64,000 nucleotides of DNA from Microbulbifer halophilus (GTDB taxonomy: Bacteria > Pseudomonadota > Gammaproteobacteria > Pseudomonadales > Cellvibrionaceae), in the NCBI RefSeq assembly GCF_026183675.1, contig NZ_JAPIVK010000020.1, positions 8,254-72,253 of the forward strand, read 5' to 3'. Below are positions 27,785 through 35,339 of the stretch, piece by piece. The position numbers and the translations under genes are program-made. The notes under the pieces are model-generated. The model saw nothing but the letters and a program-made list of their open reading frames with translations. It did not search any database and was not told the origin of the DNA. The stretch's first letter is position 1. Each line of letters starts with the position of its first letter.

Positions 27785-28990
27785 GTGACCATCGACCGCC
27801 TGAAATGGTACCGCCTGCACAGCTGGGCCGGACTCAAGCTTTCGCTGCTGCTCAGCTTTGTCCTGGTCACCGGCACCCTGGCCACCGTCTCCCACGAAAT
27901 CGACTGGCTCTTCAACCCGGCAATGCGCGTGCAGGCCCCGGTGGAACCGGTGGAATACCAGTGGGCGGCACTCTACCGCAGCGCCCGCGCGGCCCACCCG
28001 GAGGCGCAACTGTTGAGTATAGAAGCGCCCGTGGACAGCTGGTTTGCAGTGGAGGCCGTGGCGCTGGATGCGAACGGCAAGCGCTTTCGCATCTACATGG
28101 ACCCCACCGGCAGCCGGGTCACCGGCACCGGCCGCTGGTACAACTGGCAGCGCTTCTTCCGCCAGGCCCACCGCCATCTGATGCTGCCGCTCGCCGTGGG
28201 CATTCCCATCGTCTGCGCCACGGCTTTCCTGCTGCTGATCGCCCTGGTCACCGGCATTGTCTGCTATCGGGGATGGTGGAAAGGCTTTGGGAAACTTCCT
28301 CGCAGTAAACAGCGCTCCGGCAAGGGCCGGCGCAAGGCGTCCCGCCGCTACTGGGGCCAGCTACACCGGTTGCTCGGCGTCTGGAGCCTGTGGTTTATTG
28401 TCCTGATCGCAATGACCGGGATTTGGTATCTGGCGGAACGCTGGGGCCTGCATGCCAGCTATCCCCCACCGGTCACCGCCCCCGCCAGCGACGGGCCAAT
28501 CGAGCCGACCGAGGAAACCATCACCGCGGTCGTACAGGCGGCTCGGCAGATCTACCCGGAAATACGCATCCGTTCGATACTGCTGCCGAGAAAAGCGGGA
28601 GAAAGCCTGAGGCTGAGAGGCCAGGCAGAGGCCCTGCTGGTTCGCGACAGGGCCAACCAGATGGCATTCGATCCCCGCCGTGGCGAACTCCTGGAAACGC
28701 GCCGGGGCGACCGGCTGGGCATCCACCTGCGGATCTCCGAGGCCGCGGACCCGCTGCATTTCGGTACCTTCGGCGGGCGCACCAGCAGATGGTTGTGGTT
28801 CCTCTTCGGCTGCTTCCTCAGCGCCCTGTCCCTCAGCGGCGTCCACCTGTACGGCCTGCGCACGGTCAATTCCGCCCGCTCCGACGGCAGCAGCTGGCGC
28901 TTCGCCTGGCGCGGCATGGGGCACTGGAAATGGTTGGCGGGGCTGCTGCTGGGACTCTGCCTGGGAACAACTGCGGCCCTGTTCTCCTGA
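27785..28990 (+). CDS. PepSY-TM family membrane protein (PiuB-like), iron-uptake associated
   Basis: 401 residues, GTG start 63 bp after the receptor stop, so probably the same transcript. It has a membrane anchor near residues 13-37 (LKLSLLLSFVLVTGTL), a periplasmic stretch, a second segment around 135-160, a third near 197-217 (GVWSLWFIVLIAMTGIWYLAE) after LHRLLG, and two more near the C terminus. Histidine-bearing segments such as RLHSWAG and QAHRHLML fit the PepSY-associated TM family. Members are commonly encoded beside siderophore receptors and are thought to help reduce ferric siderophores in the periplasm (family knowledge, not shown here). Confidence 0.85.
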   Translation: MTIDRLKWYRLHSWAGLKLSLLLSFVLVTGTLATVSHEIDWLFNPAMRVQAPVEPVEYQWAALYRSARAAHPEAQLLSIEAPVDSWFAVEAVALDANGKRFRIYMDPTGSRVTGTGRWYNWQRFFRQAHRHLMLPLAVGIPIVCATAFLLLIALVTGIVCYRGWWKGFGKLPRSKQRSGKGRRKASRRYWGQLHRLLGVWSLWFIVLIAMTGIWYLAERWGLHASYPPPVTAPASDGPIEPTEETITAVVQAARQIYPEIRIRSILLPRKAGESLRLRGQAEALLVRDRANQMAFDPRRGELLETRRGDRLGIHLRISEAADPLHFGTFGGRTSRWLWFLFGCFLSALSLSGVHLYGLRTVNSARSDGSSWRFAWRGMGHWKWLAGLLLGLCLGTTAALFS

Positions 28991-29164
28991 TACCCCGGCG
29001 GGAGCGGCCCCCGGGAAAAGTCCACACGGGTAGCAGAAACAAAACGGGGCCGGTTTCGATCGGCAGTCGACAGCAACACGGTTGGGTGATCGGTGATCAT
29101 CGCCCTCTCAACCGCAATGCTGTTCACTTAACGAATTTGCGGGCGAAGGTGTCGCTACCGGGGT

Positions 29165-29662
29165 TTACAGGTACCGCTGCCAGAACTCCGCCTGCCCGAA
29201 TTCCTCGTCCAGCGCGTAGGGTTTGAAACCGGAGCGGCGATAGGCGGTCTGCGCCGGCCGGTTTTTCTCCAGTACCTCCAGCGTCAGCTTGCAGCAGCCG
29301 CGCGCTTTTGCCTCCCGCGCCACCCGGTCCAGCATCTCGGTGCAGACACCGCTGCCGCGGGCACCGGCACTCACCACCACATCGTGAATATTGATCAGTG
29401 GCCGGCAGGCAAAGGTGGAGAAGCCGGTAAAGCAGTTCACCAGCCCGACCGGTGTTTCTTCCCGGTAGGCGAGTGCGCTGAAGGCGCCGGGGAAATCCGC
29501 CAGCCGGTCCACCAGCTCCCGGCGGCAAAGATCCGACAACGGTTCGCCGCCGCCGAACGGGTCCCGCGAATACTCATCCATCAACTGCAGGATATCGGCG
29601 GCGTGGTCCGGGTTGCGGTAGTCTGCTATCAGTGTTGTCAGTTCGGTGGCCGTTTCGCGCAT
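29165..29662 (-). CDS. GNAT family N-acetyltransferase
   Basis: 165 residues from ATG 29662 (MRETATELTTL), chosen because GGGAGA lies five bases upstream; a longer frame to 29926 is open but adds basic low-complexity sequence. The acetyl-CoA site appears as VVSAGARGSGVCTEMLDRV (R-G-x-G-V), followed by LTLEVLEKNRPAQTAYRRSGF, the usual GNAT fold order. The substrate cannot be predicted. It is convergent with the PepSY gene and divergent from the carbonic anhydrase. Confidence 0.88.
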   Translation of the reverse strand: MRETATELTTLIADYRNPDHAADILQLMDEYSRDPFGGGEPLSDLCRRELVDRLADFPGAFSALAYREETPVGLVNCFTGFSTFACRPLINIHDVVVSAGARGSGVCTEMLDRVAREAKARGCCKLTLEVLEKNRPAQTAYRRSGFKPYALDEEFGQAEFWQRYL

Positions 29663-29939
29663 CGGCTCTCCCTGTATCATTGCGTGTTTTGATCGGCGGC
29701 CGTATCGCGGAAGCGGCGCTGGTAATTGCGCGTGCGTGTGCGTTGCGCCAACAGCCAGCGCACGCGGATACGGTGGCGGTTCAGGGGGCTGGCGCGGTAG
29801 GCGCGCCAACGACGCTGCGGTTTCCTGCAGATTCTCCTCGCCATCTTTCCTTTCCCTCCTCCAACAATATCCCTTGGCCTCTATCGGCAAAGTGGATACC
29901 CTAAAGACTAATGGAGCAACAGTCACATTGGGAGCTCCC

Positions 29940-30596
29940 TTGCGCCCCCTCGATCATCTACTGAAAAACAACCGCCAGTGGTCCCTCGCAACCCGCGAGG
30001 AAACGCCGGACTTTTTCCTGAAGCTCTCCGAGCAGCAGTCGCCGGACTACCTGTGGATCGGCTGCGCCGACAGCCGCGTGCCCGCCAACGAGATCGTCGG
30101 GCTGCTGCCGGGCGAGCTGTTCGTGCACCGCAACGTGGCCAATGTGGTGGTGCACACGGATCTCAACTGCCTGTCGGTGCTGCAATATGCGGTGGAGATT
30201 CTCAAGGTCAAACACATCATTGTCTGCGGCCACTACGGCTGCGGCGGTGTACAGGCAGCACTGGAAAACAACCAGTTGGGCCTGATCGACAACTGGCTGC
30301 GCCACATCCAGGATGTGCGCGACAAGCACCACACGCTGGTGGACCTGTTCGAGCAGAAAGAGCGCCTGGACCTGCTGTGCGAACTCAACGTGCTGGAGCA
30401 GGTCATTCACGTCTGCCAGACCACCATCGTCCGCGACGCCTGGCGCCGCGGCCAGCAGATTTCCGTCAACGGCTGGGTCTACAGCCTGCGGGACGGACTG
30501 GTGCGCGACCTGGGCATTTCCATGAGCGACCCGGGCCAGATTGCCGAAATCTACCACAGCGCCTTGACCAATATCGCCCAGCGGGATACCGAGTAG
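29940..30596 (+). CDS. can: Beta-class carbonic anhydrase (Can type)
   Basis: About 218 residues if translation starts at TTG 29940 (GGGAG 5-9 bases upstream), close to the 220 of E. coli Can; a GTG at 29892 is an alternative. Zinc ligands are visible in IGCADSRVPANE (Cys, Asp-Arg pair) and IIVCGHYGCGGV (His and Cys). PGELFVHRNVANVV is also typical. The enzyme interconverts CO2 and bicarbonate in the cytoplasm. It stands alone, with a clear terminator downstream. Confidence 0.93.
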   Translation: MRPLDHLLKNNRQWSLATREETPDFFLKLSEQQSPDYLWIGCADSRVPANEIVGLLPGELFVHRNVANVVVHTDLNCLSVLQYAVEILKVKHIIVCGHYGCGGVQAALENNQLGLIDNWLRHIQDVRDKHHTLVDLFEQKERLDLLCELNVLEQVIHVCQTTIVRDAWRRGQQISVNGWVYSLRDGLVRDLGISMSDPGQIAEIYHSALTNIAQRDTE

Positions 30597-30644
30597 CGAC
30601 TTCCCGACCGATTTTCCCTACACTCCCCAGCCAGATTTTTTGTT

Positions 30645-30669
30645 AACCCGGCCGCCGCCGGGTTTTTCT
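30645..30669 (+). terminator. Rho-independent terminator after carbonic anhydrase
   Basis: A perfect 8-bp stem, AACCCGGC / GCCGGGTT, with loop CGCC, followed by TTTCTG. It lies 48 bp after the stop at 30596. Confidence 0.8.
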
Positions 30670-30700
30670 GTTGCCCGGGTTTTGGGGGATCAGATCAAGG

Positions 30701-30810
30701 AGCCGGAGCGGGGTGCGCCTTTCTGGGACACGCCGTGAATACATCCCTGTAGGCTTGTCTGCGAGGTCCCTCTCGCAGACAGTCCCAGAAAGGCGCACCC
30801 CGCTCCGGCT
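30701..30810. repeat. Large inverted repeat with 29-bp arms and a nested hairpin
   Basis: The left arm (30701-30729) begins AGCCGGAGCGGGGTGCGCC and the right arm (30782-30810) is its perfect reverse complement. The 52-bp interior holds TGAATACATCCCTGTAGGC and a second perfect 10-bp hairpin, TGTCTGCGAG / CTCGCAGACA (30756-30781). It sits between a terminator and the rubredoxin gene. Confidence 0.9.
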
Positions 30811-30872
30811 TGTGCCATCGACGAGTACCTCGCCACCCAAAACTCGAGTCTATTAGTTTTACGGGAGAACCG

Positions 30873-32525
30873 ATGTCCGAATACCGCGTTTGGGAATGTC
30901 AGATCTGTGGCTGGATTTACGATGAGGCCAAGGGCTGGCCGGAGGATGGCATAACCCCCGGCACCCGCTGGGAAGACATTCCCGATGACTGGAGCTGCCC
31001 CGAGTGCGGCGCCGCCAAGGAGGATTTCGAGATGCTGCCGGTGGCGTCCACCGCCGCCGAGGAAAAGGCGCCCGTCGTCCCCGCCACCGCGGGGGCAGCA
31101 GAGAAGCCGACAGCCACACCGGCGCAAACCGGCAACCGCCTCTGGGAGTGCATGGTCTGCGGCTGGGTCTACGACGAATCCAGGGGCTGGCCGGAGGACG
31201 GCATAGCCCCGGGCACCCGCTGGGAAGATATCCCCGAAGACTGGTGCTGCCCCCAGTGCGGCGTGAGCAAGGACGAATTCGATATGGTGCTGGTATCCGA
31301 ACCCGAGCCGGCACCCGAACCCGCCGCCAGCAGCGAAAGCGCCCTGCCCGCCGAGGGAGAGCCGCTGGTGATCGTCGGCACCGGCCTCGCCGGCTACAAC
31401 CTGGCCCGCGAGTTCCGCAAACTGGACGAGACCACGCCGCTGGTGATGATCACCGGCGACGACGGCACCTTCTACTCCAAACCGCTGCTGTCCGCCTCCC
31501 TGACCCACGGCAAGACACCGCAGCAACTGGCCACCGCCTCCGCCGAAGACATGGCGCGGGAGCTGAACGCGGAAATCCTGGTGCGCACCCACGTCAACGA
31601 TATCGACACCGAGTCGAAGATCCTGACCCTGGTGCCGGAAAACGGCAGCCACAGTGCCGGGCTGCGCTACGGCAGGCTGGTACTGGCCACCGGCGCCGGC
31701 TGCCGGCCGCTGCCGGCGATCGACGGCGACGGCGGCGCACGCCTGTTCCGCATCAACAGCCTGGGCGACTACCACCGCTTCCGCACCGCGCTGGTGGGCC
31801 GCCGCAAAGTGCTGCTGCTGGGCGCCGGCCTGATCGGCTGCGAATTCGCCAACGACCTGATCCAGGCCGGCTACCGGGTGGAGATGGTGGATCCCGTCGA
31901 CTGGCCCCTGGCCAGCCTGCTGCCGGAAGCCGCCGGCCGCGACCTGCAACGCACGCTGGAGGGCGCCGGGGTGCGCTTCCACGGCAACAGCCGGGTCACC
32001 GCCCTCGAGCGCCGCGGCGCCGGCATTCGCGCCCGGCTCGACAACGGCGAAACCCTGGAGGCGGATATCGCCCTGGCGGCGCTGGGCCTGCAGGCCAACA
32101 CCGGCCTGGCCGAGGCCGCGGGCCTGGAGACGGGCCTCGGCATCACCGTGGACCGCCGGCTGCGCACCAGCGACGCCGATATCTACGCCCTCGGCGACTG
32201 TGCCGAGGTGGACGGCCACCAGCTCTACTTCGTCGCGCCGCTGATGGCCTGCGCCCGCGCGCTGGCGAAAACCCTCGCCGGCGAGCCCGGTGACGTGTAT
32301 TACGGCGCCATCCCGGTAGCGGTCAAGACCACCCTGCGTCCCACCACCGTCTGTCCGCCGCCCGCCGGCGCCGAGGGTAGCTGGCGGATCGAATCCTCCG
32401 AAGACGGCGTGCGGGCCGAGTTCCGCGACGGGGACGGCCACCTGCTGGGCTTTGCGCTGACCGGCGCCGCGATTGCGGCCAGGGAGGAGCTGACCGCCGA
32501 GTGCGCGCCCTTGATGGAGGGATAG
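30873..32525 (+). CDS. Double rubredoxin fused to FAD-dependent rubredoxin reductase
   Basis: 550 residues from ATG 30873 ([20 protein letters not shown]), with GGGAG upstream. Two rubredoxin domains occur at about 4-53 and 88-137. Each has C-x-x-C-G-W and C-P-x-C-G iron sites and a near-identical [16 protein letters not shown] core, evidence of internal duplication. A ~35-residue Ala/Pro/Glu linker joins the reductase, with FAD motif [14 protein letters not shown] (~170), NAD motif [15 protein letters not shown] (~312) and YALGDCAEV (~440). It would pass electrons from NAD(P)H through FAD to rubredoxin iron, for alkane hydroxylases or oxygen/ROS defence. Most bacteria encode these parts separately. 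Confidence 0.93.
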   Translation: MSEYRVWECQICGWIYDEAKGWPEDGITPGTRWEDIPDDWSCPECGAAKEDFEMLPVASTAAEEKAPVVPATAGAAEKPTATPAQTGNRLWECMVCGWVYDESRGWPEDGIAPGTRWEDIPEDWCCPQCGVSKDEFDMVLVSEPEPAPEPAASSESALPAEGEPLVIVGTGLAGYNLAREFRKLDETTPLVMITGDDGTFYSKPLLSASLTHGKTPQQLATASAEDMARELNAEILVRTHVNDIDTESKILTLVPENGSHSAGLRYGRLVLATGAGCRPLPAIDGDGGARLFRINSLGDYHRFRTALVGRRKVLLLGAGLIGCEFANDLIQAGYRVEMVDPVDWPLASLLPEAAGRDLQRTLEGAGVRFHGNSRVTALERRGAGIRARLDNGETLEADIALAALGLQANTGLAEAAGLETGLGITVDRRLRTSDADIYALGDCAEVDGHQLYFVAPLMACARALAKTLAGEPGDVYYGAIPVAVKTTLRPTTVCPPPAGAEGSWRIESSEDGVRAEFRDGDGHLLGFALTGAAIAAREELTAECAPLMEG

Positions 32526-32594
32526 CGGTTGCAGACCGTCCCTGTGGGAGCCGGCCGGACCGGCGCTGGAATCGGCCCGGAGGATTGCCCCGAT

Positions 32595-32615
32595 CCCTCT
32601 CCCAAAGGGAGAGGG
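32595..32615. repeat. Perfect CCCTCTCCC hairpin
   Basis: CCCTCTCCC-AAA-GGGAGAGGG, a perfect 9-bp stem after the rubredoxin reductase gene. It has no T-tract, so it may be a repeat rather than a terminator. Related to elements at 27731 and 57010. Confidence 0.6.
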
Positions 32616-32668
32616 GAGAGCTGGCACGCCGGAGGCAAGACGCGCAAAAGAGGCTTTTTTGCCGTAGA

Positions 32669-33223
32669 ATGGCCGCCGAAATGAAACTTGCCCAAAAAAT
32701 GAACGACGGTATGACCACAGACAGCAGTACAGCCATCCCCTCCCCGGCCGACCAGAGCCGCGCCCTGCGCGACACCCTGGGACAGTTCGCCACTGGTGTG
32801 ACGGTGGTGACCTGCCGGGATGCGGCCGGCCAGCCGGTGGGCATGACCGTCAACAGCTTCAACTCCGTGTCCCTGGATCCGCCGCTGGTGCTGTGGAGCG
32901 TCGGCAGGGAGTCCCTCGGTTACGACGCCTTCACCCGCGGCGAGCACTTTGCCGTGCACGTGTTGAAGGCCGACCAACAGCATATCTCCAACCTGTTCGC
33001 CGGCCGCGGCGCCGACAAGTTCGGCCAGGTGCACTGGCGGCCGGGCCCCGACCAGGTGCCGCTGCTGGACGACTGCGCAGCGCACTTCCACTGTCGCCTG
33101 GCCCAGTGTATCGAGGGCGGCGACCACACCATCCTGCTGGGCGAGGTGCTGGAATTCTCGGCCTCCGGCGGTGAGCCACTGGTGTTTCACCGCGGCCGCT
33201 ACCGCGCCCTGGCCGGCGATTGA
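32669..33223 (+). CDS. Flavin reductase family protein (DIM6/NTAB)
   Basis: About 184 residues from ATG 32669; in-frame ATGs at 32681, 32699 and 32711 are also possible and none has a strong ribosome site. The core ALRDTLGQFATGVTVVTCRD, VGMTVNSFNSVSLDPPLVLW and FAVHVLKADQQ is typical of FMN-binding flavin reductases that supply reduced flavin to monooxygenases. It follows the rubredoxin reductase on the same strand, suggesting a redox pair, though the two are separated by a repeat hairpin. The electron acceptor is unknown. Confidence 0.88.
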   Translation: MAAEMKLAQKMNDGMTTDSSTAIPSPADQSRALRDTLGQFATGVTVVTCRDAAGQPVGMTVNSFNSVSLDPPLVLWSVGRESLGYDAFTRGEHFAVHVLKADQQHISNLFAGRGADKFGQVHWRPGPDQVPLLDDCAAHFHCRLAQCIEGGDHTILLGEVLEFSASGGEPLVFHRGRYRALAGD

Positions 33224-33382
33224 GCACCGGCCGCGCCGCTGCCCTCCTGTCAATAAGCCGCATTCAACGCCAAATTCCCGCGATTCGGGGCGCCGGTATG
33301 GTGAAGCTGTCATCCCGGCGTCATAATTCGGGAGCACACTGCCGTTTACGCTGTGTACCACCGCTCTGCGAGACCGTCACCC

Positions 33383-34156
33383 ATGCAGACACCCGGCCCC
33401 CTCTTCTGCTTCGCTCACCGCGGCTACCGCCAGCGGGCCACGGAAAATACCCTCGAGGCAATCGCCCACGCGCTGGAATTCGATGTGGACGGCATCGAGA
33501 TCGATATCTGGAATATCCGCGGCCAGTTGCTGGTCAAACACGATCGCCGCCTGGGCCGCCTGATCGCCGGCAGTGAACTGCTCACCGAGATGTGCCCCGA
33601 GGCCCTGCGGGAAAAACTGCTGCCCTGCGGCGCCCGCGTGCCCACGCTGCGCGAGGTACTGGAGCTGGTGGGCAACAACGTGCAGCTCAATATCGAACTC
33701 AAGGGCCCCGACTGCGCCGCGCTGGTGGCGCAGGAGCTGGAATCCTATGTGCGCGACAGCGGCTCCAGTTTCGAACAGTACCTGGTTTCCTCTTTCGACC
33801 ACCGCCAGCTACACCAGTGCCTGCAGCGGATCCCGGAGGTGCGCCGCGGCGTGCTGATGCAGGGAATCCCCCTGGACCTGGCCGCCTGCGCCGAGCCGCT
33901 CAAGGCCTACTCCATGCACCTGAACCTGGATTTTGTCGACGCGGAACTGATCGCGGACGGCAGGCGCCGCGGGCTGAGGAATTATGTGTTTACCGTGAAC
34001 AATATCGCCGACCTGCAACTGGTGGCGGCCATGGGGGCGGACGGGGTCTTTACCGACGAGCCGCAATTGATCATGGATTACAACGCGCAGAGGACGGCGG
34101 AGGCGTTGCTGCAACAGTCGCCGACGGCGGGCGGGGATTCGCAGCGCTCCGCCTGA
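33383..34156 (+). CDS. Glycerophosphodiester phosphodiesterase
   Basis: About 257 residues from ATG 33383 (MQTPGPLFCFAHRGYRQ); a GTG at 33353 would add 10 residues. Catalytic motifs of the GDPD family are present: AHRG with ENTLEAI, EIDIW (metal ligands) and KHDRRLGRL. LNIELKGPDC and the late FTVNNIADLQLVAAMGADGVFTDEP complete the TIM-barrel signature. It hydrolyses glycerophosphodiesters to glycerol-3-phosphate and an alcohol. No signal peptide is seen, so it is likely cytoplasmic (UgpQ-like). Confidence 0.92.
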   Translation: MQTPGPLFCFAHRGYRQRATENTLEAIAHALEFDVDGIEIDIWNIRGQLLVKHDRRLGRLIAGSELLTEMCPEALREKLLPCGARVPTLREVLELVGNNVQLNIELKGPDCAALVAQELESYVRDSGSSFEQYLVSSFDHRQLHQCLQRIPEVRRGVLMQGIPLDLAACAEPLKAYSMHLNLDFVDAELIADGRRRGLRNYVFTVNNIADLQLVAAMGADGVFTDEPQLIMDYNAQRTAEALLQQSPTAGGDSQRSA

Positions 34157-34210
34157 CGGGAAAACAGCCCCCCCGGCTTTATCCGCAACAAACGCTACCA
34201 CCGCGCGGCC

Positions 34211-34236
34211 GTAGGAGCCTGCTTGCAGGCTCCTAC
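34211..34236. repeat. Perfect 12-bp hairpin repeat
   Basis: GTAGGAGCCTGC-TT-GCAGGCTCCTAC, followed by GGGCC. A diverged relative (AGGAACCTGCCTGCAGGCCC) occurs at 57569. It lies just after the glycerophosphodiesterase gene. Confidence 0.75.
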
Positions 34237-34252
34237 GGGCCGAAATGTATGC

Positions 34253-34327
34253 GTAGGATAGGCAAAGCGCAGCATGTCCATCAGGGTCCTCGATGGGCAC
34301 GTCGCTGCGCTCCTTTGCCCATCCTAC
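34253..34327. repeat. Dispersed inverted repeat, copy 1
   Basis: GTAGGATAGGCAAAGCGCAGC on one side pairs imperfectly with GCTGCGCTCC-TTTGCCCATCCTAC on the other. A second copy lies at 49690-49766 (AGGATGGGCAAAGCGCAGCA). It is placed between convergent genes. Confidence 0.75.
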
Positions 34328-34336
34328 AGACCGCGA

Positions 34337-35278
34337 TCAACTCTGCGCGGCACTATCCGCTGTCGGTTCCTCACCAGCGGTACGTTCAGTCTCCTGCTTT
34401 TCCTCCAGCACCAACTGCTCGTTGCGCACACCGGCAATACGATCAAAGGCGCTGCGGCTGAGTTCGAACAACTGTTCGCGATCACCGCGGCGCACGTAGA
34501 AATGTTCGTCCGCCTGCAGAAACTCGTAGTCGAGTTCGCCACTGCCGGTAGTGACTTTCACCCGCACCGGCTCCGCTTCCGGCACTTTGGCGGCCAGTTT
34601 GCTGACGCGCAGGTTTTTGAGCGCGTCGGCCAGTTGCTCTGCCTCGCCGCTATTCAGCGGCGCCTCGCCGGCGTCGAACTGCCATTTGCCATCGCGCTTT
34701 GCCAGGCGATAGTCGGGCCCGTCAATGGCCTCCACATCGCCGGCGGCCAGCAGCTTTTTATCCAGCCAGTCCGCGGCTTTCGCGGGCCATTCGAAGCTGC
34801 TCAGCTCCACCGCGTAGACGGCGTCGTCGCCGTCGCTGCGCAGGTGTATTTTGCGAAAACCCGGCGAAGTGCCGAGATAGAATTCCGCGACCGCCTTTTC
34901 GCCGCCGGTATAGAGACGCAACCGTTTGCGGAATCTGTCTTCGGCCACCTCGAAGCGCTCGCGGCTGGAATCGGTGGTGGCCACCGGCCAGCCGGTACGC
35001 AGGCCCTGCAGTTTTTCCAGCAGGGTATCCAGCTTGTCGGCATTCGCCGGCAGCTTCTCCAGCTCCGGCAGCAGCCAGGTGTCACCCTGTTTGCGCAGGG
35101 TCACGCTGGCATCGCCGTCGCTGATCTCCAGCTTTTCGATCTGCCCGGTTTCCACCGCCAGCAGCGGCTCCCGCTGCTGTTGCATTTCCTGCTGGCGGTG
35201 CTCGCGCCAGAAGAGACCGGTGGCCAGCACCAGTTGCAGGGCGAGAAAACCGCTCAGGTAAAATTGCAGTTTTTTCAT
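34337..35278 (-). CDS. DUF4340 domain protein, third gene of a GldA/GldFG-type ABC operon
   Basis: 313 residues with an N-terminal membrane anchor (LQFYLSGFLALQLVLATGLFW) and a soluble, presumably periplasmic, region with repeated WLLPELEKLPAN / TDSSRERFEVAEDRFRKR features of DUF4340. It ends in an acidic low-complexity tail. The gene follows the GldFG-like permease by 61 bp on the same strand, an order seen widely outside the Bacteroidetes. Its exact function is unknown; an accessory role in the ABC complex is inferred. Confidence 0.85.
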   Translation of the reverse strand: MKKLQFYLSGFLALQLVLATGLFWREHRQQEMQQQREPLLAVETGQIEKLEISDGDASVTLRKQGDTWLLPELEKLPANADKLDTLLEKLQGLRTGWPVATTDSSRERFEVAEDRFRKRLRLYTGGEKAVAEFYLGTSPGFRKIHLRSDGDDAVYAVELSSFEWPAKAADWLDKKLLAAGDVEAIDGPDYRLAKRDGKWQFDAGEAPLNSGEAEQLADALKNLRVSKLAAKVPEAEPVRVKVTTGSGELDYEFLQADEHFYVRRGDREQLFELSRSAFDRIAGVRNEQLVLEEKQETERTAGEEPTADSAAQS

Positions 35279-35339
35279 TGCTATTTCCCCGGAATTCTTT
35301 GAGAAAAGTGGCCGCGGCCCCTCCGGGCCGCGGGCAGAT

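Noticed and set aside
29646-29939. Long N-terminal extension of the carbonic anhydrase
   Set aside because: It overlaps the divergent GNAT gene start and has no similarity to the family, which begins at LDHLLKNNRQW.
34211-34327. Possible CRISPR array or attenuator in the repeat-rich gap
   Set aside because: The hairpins are single palindromes of two different kinds without regular spacers, and no cas genes are present.
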